64,000 nucleotides of DNA, from the NCBI RefSeq assembly GCF_014207985.1, contig NZ_JACHMI010000001.1, positions 11,825,001-11,889,000 of the forward strand. The letters are read 5' to 3'. Made by a program: the position numbers and the translations under genes. Positions within the stretch are counted from its first letter, which is position 1. Each line of letters starts with the position of its first letter. This document shows, piece after piece, positions 22,011 through 29,617 of this stretch. This stretch comes from Nonomuraea rubra. GTDB taxonomy: Bacteria; Actinomycetota; Actinomycetes; Streptosporangiales; Streptosporangiaceae. The notes under the pieces were generated by a model. It did not search any database. It saw only the letters and a list, made by a program, of their open reading frames with translations, and was not told the origin of the DNA.

Positions 22011-23191
22011 GAGCACACCTCCGCGACGCGCCTGCTCATCCATCCGGCGGCGGTCACCGGGACGGCGTTGCCGATCAGCCGGTTCTTCTCGGTGCCGGTT
22101 CCGCGCAACGGGTGGTCGTCGTCGAACCCCTGGGCTCGGGCCTTCTCCCGGATGGACAGCATCCGCAGCCCGGAGTCGTCCACCGTCGCGGCCGGCTCGA
22201 TGTAGGCGAAGTGGTTGCCCTCTGCGGTGATCGTCCCCAACGGCTCGTCCATGCCCAGGACGGTGCAGTTGCGGCGCAGAACGACGATGAACGGGGCGCC
22301 GCCGAACCGGCGCAGCCCGATCTCGACCTTGCGCCTGGTCTCCTCCGCGTACGGGACGAACTTGTGGACGTACTTGCCGTCACCGATCCTGCGCGTCGGC
22401 AACCCGGGTTCGAGCACGTCTGCGAGGGGGCGTGCGGTCGGCGTGACCGGCAGGTGCCCGCACCGCCGGTTCGGGCAGACGAACACGGCGCTCTGCCCAC
22501 CGTGAACGATCTTCCGCGCGTGCGGCTTCGCCCACCGCTGCAACGCCACCACCGGCCCGCACACCCGGCACTCCGCGGGTGGACGGACACGCAGGTCCGG
22601 CTGCCGCTTCAACCTCTTGTGCGTGAAGCAAAACAGCAACCGGCGGCGATGCTGAGGCACCCCCGGGAACCCCGGGTCGGCCAGGAACGCGGCATCGGCG
22701 TCAACGATCTGGATGTGGTAGTCCAGGGCCGCCCACATGCGCAGCCACGGATCGAACAGCCTCCACGTCGTGGCGAACCTCGGGACGTTCTCCCCGCACA
22801 CCACGTCGTAGTCGTGCACCTCCGCAGCCCTCAACAGGTCGTAGGCGGTCATCCGCGTCAACGACCAGTCCGTCTTGCCCTCCTGTCCAGGCGAGGGTTG
22901 AACGGTGAGCTCCGTCTGCGCCTTCTCCGCCCGGTTGCTCCCGGCCGGCGACACCTCCTTGCAGATCGGCGAACCGACCAAAACCCTGGTTCGAGGCAGC
23001 GAACGGAAGTCCAGCTTGGTGATGTCGGCCTGGCGGGTATCGCACGAGGGGAATGCCGCCCGCAGCGTCTCCACCGCTGGCGTGACGTGGTTTACGGCCA
23101 CAGCCACGCCGAAGCCGCTGCCGTCGAAGCCGCACGCGTCTCCACCTCCGCCGGCGAACAGGTGGGTGGAGGTCAGCAAACGCTCAGTCAT
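22007..23191 (-). CDS. C5-cytosine DNA methyltransferase
   Basis: 394 residues. Motif I HLFAGGGGDACGFDG (10-24), catalytic segment GSPICKEVSPAG with C77, ENVP motif VI (about 134), VPQHRRRLLF motif VIII (about 177) and the C-terminal LIGNAVPVTAA motif X are all in order. The catalytic loop reads SPIC rather than the common PPC, as in some actinobacterial and phage members that have SPxC. A CRVC/CPNRRC pair near residues 208-240 in the target-recognition region could bind zinc. Likely protects phage DNA or blocks host restriction; no cognate endonuclease is visible. Confidence 0.88.
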   Translation of the reverse strand: MTERLLTSTHLFAGGGGDACGFDGSGFGVAVAVNHVTPAVETLRAAFPSCDTRQADITKLDFRSLPRTRVLVGSPICKEVSPAGSNRAEKAQTELTVQPSPGQEGKTDWSLTRMTAYDLLRAAEVHDYDVVCGENVPRFATTWRLFDPWLRMWAALDYHIQIVDADAAFLADPGFPGVPQHRRRLLFCFTHKRLKRQPDLRVRPPAECRVCGPVVALQRWAKPHARKIVHGGQSAVFVCPNRRCGHLPVTPTARPLADVLEPGLPTRRIGDGKYVHKFVPYAEETRRKVEIGLRRFGGAPFIVVLRRNCTVLGMDEPLGTITAEGNHFAYIEPAATVDDSGLRMLSIREKARAQGFDDDHPLRGTGTEKNRLIGNAVPVTAAGWMSRRVAEVCS

Positions 23192-23345
23192 CGTCGGCCT
23201 CCGCCCCGAACACGTCGTACGGGTCGCCGTACTTCCACGCCTTCCGCTCCACGACCTCGTGGCCGATGGCCAGCGCCACGGAGGCCGCCGTGATGTAGGA
23301 GCCGACAGTGACCAGGCTCCAGCCGATCCACGACCAGGCGTTCAC
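23184..23345 (-). CDS. Small membrane protein
   Basis: 53 residues from a GTG overlapping the upstream stop. One hydrophobic helix (about 3-30, AWSWIGWSLVTVGSYITAASVALAIG) then an acidic tail ending GAEADDD. Function unknown. Confidence 0.45.
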   Translation of the reverse strand: MNAWSWIGWSLVTVGSYITAASVALAIGHEVVERKAWKYGDPYDVFGAEADDD

Positions 23346-23614
23346 CGGCCACCGTCCTGTCGCTGCTCCCATTGGCGGGCCAGGCGGTCGGCTTCGTCTC
23401 CGACCTCGTCCCGCAGGAGCTGGTCCAGGCGGGTCGGCGGGTGGATGTCCCGTCCGTCCTGCTCGTGCTGGTGGCGGGCGCGGCGCCGGTCACGGACATG
23501 CACGGCAGCGACCGCGATCAGGATCAGCACCACCAGGGCGGCGGCCAGCATCCACGTGCCGGCCGTGGCCGCGTTCAGGATGTCCAGGATCACGGCGAGG
23601 TTCGCGACGTTCAC
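23342..23614 (-). CDS. Small membrane protein
   Basis: 90 residues. A hydrophobic helix (about 20-42, TWMLAAALVVLILIAVAAVHV) precedes a long basic/acidic tail (RDRRRARHQHEQDG...). Paired with the small membrane gene downstream. No known family. Confidence 0.5.
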   Translation of the reverse strand: MNVANLAVILDILNAATAGTWMLAAALVVLILIAVAAVHVRDRRRARHQHEQDGRDIHPPTRLDQLLRDEVGDEADRLARQWEQRQDGGR

Positions 23615-23838
23615 TCGTTCTCACCGCCGCTCGGGCCCCGCTGTCCGAGGAACACCCCGTCCATCGGGTTGGTGACGCCCTTCACCGTGATCTGGTGGGT
23701 GCCAGTGGCGTAGGCGTTGAGCGCCGTACGGTGGCACGGCTCCGCGCACAGCAGCAGGTAGGAGCCGGGCGGGATCTCCGTGGTGGCGGTCTCGCCCGTC
23801 TCCGGGTCCTCGACGGTGACCTTGAGAGGCTTAGGCAC
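23611..23838 (-). CDS. Hypothetical small protein
   Basis: 75 residues from a GTG inside the end of the gene upstream (overlap 8 bp). LKVTVEDPETGETATTEIPPGSYLLLC.. CH is beta-rich with a CAEPCH motif (about 31-36). No known family. Confidence 0.45.
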   Translation of the reverse strand: MPKPLKVTVEDPETGETATTEIPPGSYLLLCAEPCHRTALNAYATGTHQITVKGVTNPMDGVFLGQRGPSGGENE

Positions 23839-24010
23839 GGACCTCGCCCCCGTCCGGGACAGGCTGGACCGGGTCAGCAAGGCCAAACGACAATCCGCCA
23901 ATACCGGCCGCGTAGTCGGACAGCCAGCCGATCGCCGACTCCGCTCCGTCCTTGTCGGCGGCGTTCAGGGCGTACTCGATGGCCAGGGCGTTCTGGTCGA
24001 GGGAGGTCAC
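23831..24010 (-). CDS. Hypothetical small protein
   Basis: 59 residues from a GTG overlapping the upstream stop (GTGA). VTSLDQNALAIEYALNAADKDGAESAIGWLSDYAAG is helical. Overlaps the following gene's start by 8 bp. No family recognised. Confidence 0.45.
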   Translation of the reverse strand: MTSLDQNALAIEYALNAADKDGAESAIGWLSDYAAGIGGLSFGLADPVQPVPDGGEVRA

Positions 24011-24633
24011 AGGAACTTCACCTCTTCCTGCTGCTCCTCCTCGCGCGCCTTCACGGGCGGGTTCCGCACGAGCAGGTAGTCGATGATGTCCGGCGCCTGC
24101 CGGTCAGCGGCGTCCTGGTCAGCGGCGACGATCAGCACCTCGTGCTGGTCAGTCCGGCCCCACGCGACGACACCCAACCCGTCCTCGGTGAGCGTGGCCG
24201 CGTACCGGCCGAGGTGCTGGGCGATGCTCGTGCGCACCGCCTGCCCCGGCATCGACCGCCAGAAGGCGTTCGGCTCGCACGTGATCAGCAGGTGGGAACC
24301 GGACGCGATCGGCAGATGCCGCCGCCAGCCGAACTCCACCTCATCGTCAGCCTCGTGGTGGCCGGCCTCGCCAAGCACCCGCATGGCCCGCTTCGCCAGG
24401 TCGGCGTGGGTCGGGTTCTGCCTCGGGATGATCCCGAGTTCCTCCAGCGCGGTCACGGCACCGCGTGCAGCCATGTCAGCCTCGCTCGGGGAGAGTTTGA
24501 ACACGTAGGAGTCGCCGTCTCGGTAGTGAGCGGGACCGGCACCCTCGGAAGGCGGCGTGAAGCGGATCAGCGCCAGGTTGCGGATGTGCATGGCGAACGC
24601 CCGGTGCGCCTGCTCGCGGGTGACCTTGCTCAC
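24007..24633 (-). CDS. Hypothetical phage protein
   Basis: 208 residues, soluble. N-terminal helix VTREQAHRAFAMHIRNLALIRF, later strands LLITCEPNAFWRSMPGQAV and HEVLIVAADQDAADRQ, and an acidic C-terminus (KAREEEQQEEVKFL). No recognised domain. ATGA coupling to the upstream gene. Confidence 0.5.
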   Translation of the reverse strand: MSKVTREQAHRAFAMHIRNLALIRFTPPSEGAGPAHYRDGDSYVFKLSPSEADMAARGAVTALEELGIIPRQNPTHADLAKRAMRVLGEAGHHEADDEVEFGWRRHLPIASGSHLLITCEPNAFWRSMPGQAVRTSIAQHLGRYAATLTEDGLGVVAWGRTDQHEVLIVAADQDAADRQAPDIIDYLLVRNPPVKAREEEQQEEVKFL

Positions 24634-25253
24634 GACTGCCGCTCCTGCTCTGCCAAGATGGCGTCCACGAGGCGACGGCCGACGTTGTCCGACCGGTCGC
24701 CCTCGTTGGCCTTGTCCATCGCGAGCGCGGCAGCGACCGGGAAGGGCAGGTCCACGCCGTACCGCTTGAGAGCGGCGTCGAGGGCCTCCAGAGTGGGGAT
24801 TTCGCCCGGCATCATGCCGATCCAGAACACCTCGTCGTCGCCGTCGAACGCCATCGCGAAGAACGTGGTGAGCGGGGCGTCCCAGCCGACCGTGGTCACC
24901 CGGGTGTCAGGGGATCCCGGAGCGTTGGGGATGATGTGGCGGCTCATCGGGTACGCCCCGTCCTCGCCTGAATGGGCCTCAGCAGCGGTGACGAAGCGGG
25001 CGTTGTCCGGGAACCGCTCCCGGTACTTGGCCGGAATCCGGCCCTGATGCATGAGATTCGTCGTGGTCGCCCTGCGTCCGTCGAAGAACTCGATGTGGAA
25101 GCGGTGCCCACCGAACCCACGGAAGCGCAGGCTGCCGATCTCCTCGCAGATGAGGTAGTGCTCGCCGTCCACGACGACACGCTTGGTGAGATCGTCTTTG
25201 TCTCGGTCGCCGCCGGGGCCCCAGAACCGGTGGAGGAACTCCTCGCTGATCAC
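24630..25253 (-). CDS. Hypothetical phage protein
   Basis: 207 residues. The N-terminal half is beta-rich (HYLICEEIGSLRFRGFGGHRFHIEFFDG), the C-terminal half helical. The genes at 24007-26319 look like a cassette of phage-specific proteins; no domain recognised. Confidence 0.5.
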   Translation of the reverse strand: MISEEFLHRFWGPGGDRDKDDLTKRVVVDGEHYLICEEIGSLRFRGFGGHRFHIEFFDGRRATTTNLMHQGRIPAKYRERFPDNARFVTAAEAHSGEDGAYPMSRHIIPNAPGSPDTRVTTVGWDAPLTTFFAMAFDGDDEVFWIGMMPGEIPTLEALDAALKRYGVDLPFPVAAALAMDKANEGDRSDNVGRRLVDAILAEQERQS

Positions 25254-25735
25254 TGGGCACCACCCGTCTGAGCCTGAGCGGCCTCAAGGGCGTCAGCGGT
25301 AGCGACCAGAGCGGCAGCGAACCGGCGAGCCTCGGCCGGCGAGATGTGGCCCGTACCGCCGAACAGCACGTGGTCTGTGGCGAAGACGCTCCAGCCGTTC
25401 TCCGCCGACTCACCCGCCTCCTCGCCGAAGCGGGGGCCGGTCACCGCTGACGAGTCCGTGATGTCGGGGCGGTCCAGCACGATCGGCCCAGGCTCACCTC
25501 GCCACGCGGCAACCAGGCGCGTGAAGAGGGAGGCGAACTCGGGGTCGTCGAGGAAGCCCTTCAGGTCGTCGCCGTACAGCTCGGCGACCTGCCGGTTGTC
25601 GGCCTCGAACGTCGCCCGCCCGCCCCGGTATCGGAAGTAGAACTCGTGCCCGTCGATCGTCCCTTCGGCCTGGAACGGGCACATGCCGCCAGCACCCCAG
25701 AAGGTGACGCCGTCGATCTCCGGAGTGGCGATCAC
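25250..25735 (-). CDS. Hypothetical phage protein
   Basis: 161 residues: ITFWGAGGMCPFQ-like start (VTFWGAGGMCPFQAEG), HEFYFRYRGGRATFEAD and VFATDHVLFGGTGHISPAEARRFAAAL. The HEFYFRYRGGRA segment resembles the IEFFDGRRATTT segment in the next gene downstream, hinting at distant paralogy. Function unknown. Confidence 0.5.
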   Translation of the reverse strand: MIATPEIDGVTFWGAGGMCPFQAEGTIDGHEFYFRYRGGRATFEADNRQVAELYGDDLKGFLDDPEFASLFTRLVAAWRGEPGPIVLDRPDITDSSAVTGPRFGEEAGESAENGWSVFATDHVLFGGTGHISPAEARRFAAALVATADALEAAQAQTGGAQ

Positions 25736-26319
25736 TCGTCGCCCCCATCCTGGTCATCGTCCGACCGCAGGATCCACCGGAGCGACTCCCGCATGTGGTC
25801 GTCGAGACCCACCCGAACCTCGGCGCCGTCCTTGTCGAACACCCGCAGCAGCGCTGCGCCGGTGTCGGCGTCGGTTTCCACGAGGAAGGCGCTCGCCACG
25901 ATCTTCGTCGGCTCCTCGCGGACGGTCGTGTCGCCAATGACGGCCGACGCCACCATCTCCGCGTCCGACGCCGGCCGGATCACGATCTGGCGCTGGCCGT
26001 AGTAGTCGCCCGACGTGGCGGTCAGGAACGCCTCAGCGGCCTCCTCCGCACCCATCGGGTGCGACGGCCCCGTCTGGCCCGGGTACGGGGCGGGCTGCCC
26101 GTCCACGAGGACTCGCCACTTGCCGTGGCCGGTCGAACGGGGCAGCAGGATCACGCCCTCGTCGTTGAGGCAGTCCTCCAGCGTGGAGGGAACGTACCGG
26201 CCTCCGCCCGGGGCGGGCTCGGACGGCACCACCTGCTCGTGGAACGCCTTGTGGGCGCGGTCCACAGCCTGTGCGCGGGCCTTGTACGGGTTCGTCGTCT
26301 CGGGGGTGTTCGTGCTCAT
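25732..26319 (-). CDS. Hypothetical phage protein
   Basis: 195 residues. Helical N-terminus (NPYKARAQAVDRAHKAFHEQV) followed by a mixed domain with VRIGLDDHMRESLRWIL-like segment (AEVRVGLDDHMRESLRWIL) near the end. No family recognised. ATGA-coupled upstream. Confidence 0.5.
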   Translation of the reverse strand: MSTNTPETTNPYKARAQAVDRAHKAFHEQVVPSEPAPGGGRYVPSTLEDCLNDEGVILLPRSTGHGKWRVLVDGQPAPYPGQTGPSHPMGAEEAAEAFLTATSGDYYGQRQIVIRPASDAEMVASAVIGDTTVREEPTKIVASAFLVETDADTGAALLRVFDKDGAEVRVGLDDHMRESLRWILRSDDDQDGGDE

Positions 26320-26561
26320 GCTGCACTTCCGTTCGGGGAGTCGTATGGGCGCTGGTAGCGCGGGGAGTAGGCGATGTCGGCGTACGGGATCAGGTCGCCC
26401 TCGATCACCGGGCAGAGCGCCAGAGGGGTGGAACGGCGGCGGGACACGTCCTCGACGGCAGGCACCACCTGGGCGAGCGCAGACCAGCCCGTGGACGAGC
26501 CGTGAGAAGCCCAGCGGCGGCGGCAGCGACGCCCGGTGTGGCGGGCGAACAGGCGGCTCAT
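26316..26561 (-). CDS. Hypothetical small basic protein
   Basis: 81 residues, MSRLFARHTGRRCRRRWASHG; strongly basic first 25 residues, then DLIPYADIAYSPRYQRPYD. Coupled upstream as ATGA. Function unknown. Confidence 0.45.
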   Translation of the reverse strand: MSRLFARHTGRRCRRRWASHGSSTGWSALAQVVPAVEDVSRRRSTPLALCPVIEGDLIPYADIAYSPRYQRPYDSPNGSAA

Positions 26562-27022
26562 GACTCCATGCCTCTCGACCCGTTCGGGCCGTCGTGCGCC
26601 GTCTCGATCCGCTCCAGCAGCATCGCCGCCGTGTTCTGCCCGGTCGGGGCCGCCACCGGACTGTTCTTGTCCTTCGGGGTGCACCGGTCGCCGTGCTCCA
26701 TCAGCTCGCGGCCGGCGTGCGTCCACGAACTGTCCGCCCGCTGGACGACCGGCTGGCCGCAGGTGCGGCACGGGATCTCCTCCGTAACGGCGAGGGGCGG
26801 CAGGTCGGCGCTGGCCTCGATGTCGCGGGTCGCCTGCCGGAGTTCCCCGATGTACGTCTTCGCGTCGGCGATCTTCGTTTGGAGGGCGTTCACCTGCTCC
26901 TGCCAGGCGGCGATGTCGTTGGCCGCCCGCTGGATCTCCGGGTCCACGGTGCGGCGGAACAGTTCGACGACCTGCGGCCGGTAGGCGAGACGCTGCTCGA
27001 AAACACTGCTGGTGGTGCTCAA
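26558..27022 (-). CDS. Coiled-coil zinc-ribbon phage protein
   Basis: 154 residues. A long helix (about 22-75, EIQRAANDIAAWQEQVNALQTKIADAKTY) predicts a coiled coil, then CRTC (about 85-88) with a distal HGDRC segment forms a possible zinc site. No known family. First gene left of a hairpin-containing gap. Confidence 0.5.
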   Translation of the reverse strand: MSTTSSVFEQRLAYRPQVVELFRRTVDPEIQRAANDIAAWQEQVNALQTKIADAKTYIGELRQATRDIEASADLPPLAVTEEIPCRTCGQPVVQRADSSWTHAGRELMEHGDRCTPKDKNSPVAAPTGQNTAAMLLERIETAHDGPNGSRGMES

Positions 27023-27061
27023 GTTGATCTCCTGCTAGTACGAGTGTTCGGTCGATCGGGG

Positions 27062-27092
27062 CGCTCTCCCCGCCCCCGGGGAGAGGAGAGCG
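27062..27092. terminator. Stem-loop between the HAD and coiled-coil genes
   Basis: 8-bp arms CGCTCTCC / GGAGAGCG enclose a GC-rich nested stem (CCCCG/CGGGG). No T-run; likely terminator or attenuation structure in the 81-bp gap. Confidence 0.5.
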
Positions 27093-27103
27093 ACAGGGGA
27101 GGA

Positions 27104-27610
27104 TCAGGGCTGAGGGGTGAGGGCGGCCAGCCAGTCGGCGGCCTGCTGCACGTGCTCGGCGGACAGCCCCAAGCCGGCGGGCACGTCCACGATCAGGAAG
27201 TCGCTGACGCCTGCTTGATCCGCCAGGTAGGCGCGGTCTGTGGCGTCGAGTTCGTCGTCGAACCACACGAACGGGCGGCCCGCCACATACGCGGCGACGG
27301 GCGGCACCTTCGGGTTGATCCACGGCTCGTCGTCGCCCGCCATGACGTCGATCACCGGCAGCTTGGGCAGGCCGATCTTCGGGCCGATCTCGCGGTTGGC
27401 GTCGTCCGTCCACGTGGTCGCCCACACCAGTTCCGCGCCGGTCTGCTCGGCCAACTCCAGCAGCATCGGCCCGTGCGCCGGGTTGAGCCGCACCCGGTAG
27501 GTGCCGTTCCAGCTCTGGCAGGTGTGACGCTCCCAGCCAGGGCCGGGATCGATGGTGAGGACGTTGAGGACGCCGTCCACGTCCAGAAGGATCAGGGGGC
27601 GGGCGCTCAC
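27104..27610 (-). CDS. HAD-superfamily phosphatase
   Basis: 168 residues. DVDGVLN (10-16) gives the nucleophile D10 and acid D12; WATTWTDDANREIG (about 64-77) carries the motif II threonine; WFDDELD (about 115-121) supplies the motif IV acids. This is the short cap-less HAD form seen in phages, likely a nucleotide or polynucleotide 3'-phosphatase; substrate is inferred. GTGA/ATGA coupling with neighbours. Confidence 0.75.
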   Translation of the reverse strand: MSARPLILLDVDGVLNVLTIDPGPGWERHTCQSWNGTYRVRLNPAHGPMLLELAEQTGAELVWATTWTDDANREIGPKIGLPKLPVIDVMAGDDEPWINPKVPPVAAYVAGRPFVWFDDELDATDRAYLADQAGVSDFLIVDVPAGLGLSAEHVQQAADWLAALTPQP

Positions 27611-27894
27611 GACTCACCACCAGCCTTTCGCTCGGCCTTGGCCGCGAGGTAGTCGATGCACTCCTTCATCCCGGCCTCGTAGCCGAGAGCGGCCTGCGTC
27701 TCCTTGCGGATCCGGTTGCCCTGGCGGGTCCAGGCGCGGGGCAGCTTGAAGGTCTCCGACTCCGGGTTCTCGGCCTTCTGGCGGTCGATCTCGGCACGGA
27801 GCCGCTCATACGGGATGCCCATAAGGAGCGCCACCGCCTCGGTGGAGATCATCGGCTCACCGTTGACCATGGTGTAGAGAGGCGTGTCGGTCAT
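27607..27894 (-). CDS. Hypothetical phage protein, HTH-like
   Basis: 95 residues. MVNGEPMISTEAVALLMGIPYERLRAEIDRQKAE resembles the helix pair of antirepressor/Rha-type DNA-binding modules; SETFKLPRAWTRQGNRIRKETQAALGY follows. TAATG overlap with the upstream antirepressor-like gene suggests joint function. Confidence 0.5.
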   Translation of the reverse strand: MTDTPLYTMVNGEPMISTEAVALLMGIPYERLRAEIDRQKAENPESETFKLPRAWTRQGNRIRKETQAALGYEAGMKECIDYLAAKAERKAGGES

Positions 27895-28808
27895 TAGGAC
27901 GCACCGCCCTCGATGGCGAACAGCGGGTTGTTCATGTGCTGGTTGCCGCGCAAGCCGTCCTTGATGAGCTGCGCTTTAAACAGCAGCTCGGCGTTGCCCG
28001 GCCGGACGTAGGTGCGGAAGCGGCGGCGACCGCCGTGGAAGCCGGCCTCATGCAGGTACAGGAACGGCTTGCCCTTGGCCTTCGGCTCCAGGTGGCGCGG
28101 TCCCGGCTTGTACTCCTGCTTGACCTCGTCCCACACCTTGCCGCGCTCGTCGATGACGTAGTCCGCGCCGTACAGATGCTCGAAGAATCTGAGGTGGGGC
28201 ACCTCGGAGAAGTGCTTCTTGTGGAAGCGGGTGAGGGTCATGCCAGGGCCGCCCTCGTACTCGTCGAGCTTTCGCTCACTGCGGGAGGCGCGGTGCTCGG
28301 CCCTGTCGGCACGCTCCTCCAGTTCGCGGTTGGATGCTTCCAGCGCCCGGTTCCGCTTGAGGGTGGCGACGTACCGCTCGGCGACTTCGAGCTCATCCAG
28401 GTCCGTTGCCGGGAACGTCTCTTTGCCCTGCGCCTTGTCGAGGAGGCGGGTACGGATTGCGCGAGCTTTCTTCGACTCGCGAAGCAGCATGGCCACGTTG
28501 AGGACGGTCCGCTCCGTGAACCGGGCGTAGGACTTTCCTCGGGTGGCGATTCCACAGAGGTCCTTGAAGGACCTCAGTTCGTCTCCGCTGATGACGTTGT
28601 ACTCGTTGTCTTCGAGTTCGGGCCGGTTGTCCTTGACGAGGCTCTTGATCGCTTCAACGCCGACGCCGAAGTAGGCGGCGACCATCTCCGTGGAGACGTG
28701 TTTGCCGTCGTTCATAAGGGCGATGGGATCGATCTCGCGGAGGACTTCAACCTGATCGGCGTACTCCATGCGGAGCGCGCTGGACTCGGTCAGGGCCAAC
28801 TCGTTCAC
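27894..28808 (-). CDS. Antirepressor-like phage protein
   Basis: 304 residues from a GTG overlapping the Cro-like stop. N-terminal DNA-binding-type domain (about 35-125): VSTEMVAAYFGVGVEAIKSLV...SYARFTERTVLNVAMLLRESKKARAIRTRLL, as in Rha/ORF6N-style antirepressors. A coiled coil (about 145-185) leads to a C-terminal domain (LHEAGFHGGRRRFRTYVRP) resembling KilA-C. Immediately downstream of a Cro-like gene in an immunity region, so a role in induction is likely. Confidence 0.65.
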   Translation of the reverse strand: MNELALTESSALRMEYADQVEVLREIDPIALMNDGKHVSTEMVAAYFGVGVEAIKSLVKDNRPELEDNEYNVISGDELRSFKDLCGIATRGKSYARFTERTVLNVAMLLRESKKARAIRTRLLDKAQGKETFPATDLDELEVAERYVATLKRNRALEASNRELEERADRAEHRASRSERKLDEYEGGPGMTLTRFHKKHFSEVPHLRFFEHLYGADYVIDERGKVWDEVKQEYKPGPRHLEPKAKGKPFLYLHEAGFHGGRRRFRTYVRPGNAELLFKAQLIKDGLRGNQHMNNPLFAIEGGAS

Positions 28809-29038
28809 GCTGCCTCCAGCGGAACGATCTCCCAGAGGTCATCGAAGGCGGCGCCGTCGAAAGCGGCGACCAGGGAGGCGATGAACTCCTTGGACGGCGT
28901 CTGGTAGCCATTGAGGACCTTGTTGACGGTGCCCTGGTGGTGGCCCATTTTGTCGGCGAGCCGCTGTTCGGTGGTGAGGCCGGCGATGCGCCTGTACTTG
29001 TCGAGCTGGTCGCGGCGGAGCCGGATCGTGCACTTCAC
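28805..29038 (-). CDS. XRE-family Cro-like regulator
   Basis: 77 residues from a GTG with AAGGAGGTAACC directly upstream; an in-frame ATG at 29062 is possible but has a weaker site. VKCTIRLRRDQLDKYRRIAGLTTEQRLADKMGHHQGTVNKVLNGYQTPSKEFIASLVAAF is an XRE HTH of phage Cro/CI type. Divergent from the repressor-like gene at 29209 across operator repeats, so it probably acts as Cro. A 17-base hairpin (29064-29080) lies in its leader. Confidence 0.75.
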   Translation of the reverse strand: MKCTIRLRRDQLDKYRRIAGLTTEQRLADKMGHHQGTVNKVLNGYQTPSKEFIASLVAAFDGAAFDDLWEIVPLEAA

Positions 29039-29085
29039 GGTTACCTCCTTTCGGCTGGTCATGAGGGGTTCTCCACCCCTCGGAC

Positions 29086-29136
29086 TATCCGTGTACGGAT
29101 AAGCGTATACCGTTGACGCATATCCCTCAACGGATA
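29086..29136. promoter_or_regulatory. Immunity-region operators (TATCCGT half-sites)
   Basis: TATCCGT-GT-ACGGATA (29086-29101) is a perfect 7-bp inverted repeat. A second site uses CCGTTGA (29110-29116) and TCAACGG (29127-29133) with the related outer bases. Both lie between the divergent Cro-like and CI-like genes and are the likely binding sites of one or both. Confidence 0.7.
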
Positions 29137-29173
29137 CAGCCCTGTTTGACTCAGGGAATCCGCGCTGGTCAGG

Positions 29174-29202
29174 TAGACCGGGCATGCGCGCACGCATAGA
29201 CT
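29174..29202 (+). promoter_or_regulatory. Putative promoter of the CI-like repressor (leaderless)
   Basis: TAGACC (29174-29179), 17-bp spacer, TAGACT (29197-29202), then six bases to the GTG start at 29209. With no ribosome site visible, transcription probably begins at or next to the start codon. Confidence 0.5.
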
Positions 29203-29208
29203 CCGCTC

Positions 29209-29523
29209 GTGAGCTGGTGGGAGTACGTGCAGAAGATCACCGGTGCCGCATCGCAGCCGGCGATCGCCGAGCGGGTGGGCATCGCGCAGTCGAGCGTCAA
29301 CCGCTGGAAGACCGTCATCCCCAAGAGCGAGAACGTGATCGCGTTCGCCAAGGCGTACAACCGGCCACCGCTTGAAGCGCTGCTCGCCGCAGGACTCGTC
29401 AGCGAAGAGGACATCGAGCTGACGCAGGTCCCCCGGGACTACGCCGAGATGACCGCCGAAGAACTCGTCACCGAGATGGGCCGCATAGCCGCTGAGATGC
29501 GTCGTCGTATCGAAGAGGACTGA
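29209..29523 (+). CDS. XRE-family CI-like repressor
   Basis: 104 residues from a GTG with no ribosome site. WWEYVQKITGAASQPAIAERVGIAQSSVNRWKTVIPKSENVIAFAKAYNRPPLEALLAAGLV (about 3-64) is an HTH followed by an oligomerisation helix region with MTAEELVTEMGRIAAEMRRRIEED. This form is typical of actinophage immunity repressors, which are often leaderless. Divergent from a Cro-like gene, so it probably maintains lysogeny. Terminated by the 29569 hairpin. Confidence 0.75.
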   Translation: MSWWEYVQKITGAASQPAIAERVGIAQSSVNRWKTVIPKSENVIAFAKAYNRPPLEALLAAGLVSEEDIELTQVPRDYAEMTAEELVTEMGRIAAEMRRRIEED

Positions 29524-29568
29524 CACCGCTCCTCCTTCCTGGTTCTCGGTGTGGGTCTAGGGGTGTGC

Positions 29569-29608
29569 CGCTACCGGCCCCGACCCCCGATGGACGGGGC
29601 CGGTAGCG
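29569..29608. terminator. Bidirectional stem-loop terminator
   Basis: Perfect 14-bp arms CGCTACCGGCCCCG / CGGGGCCGGTAGCG (29569-29582 / 29595-29608) between the rightward repressor gene and the leftward methyltransferase gene; convergent position fits a bidirectional terminator. Confidence 0.8.
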
Positions 29609-29617
29609 CAAGGAAGA

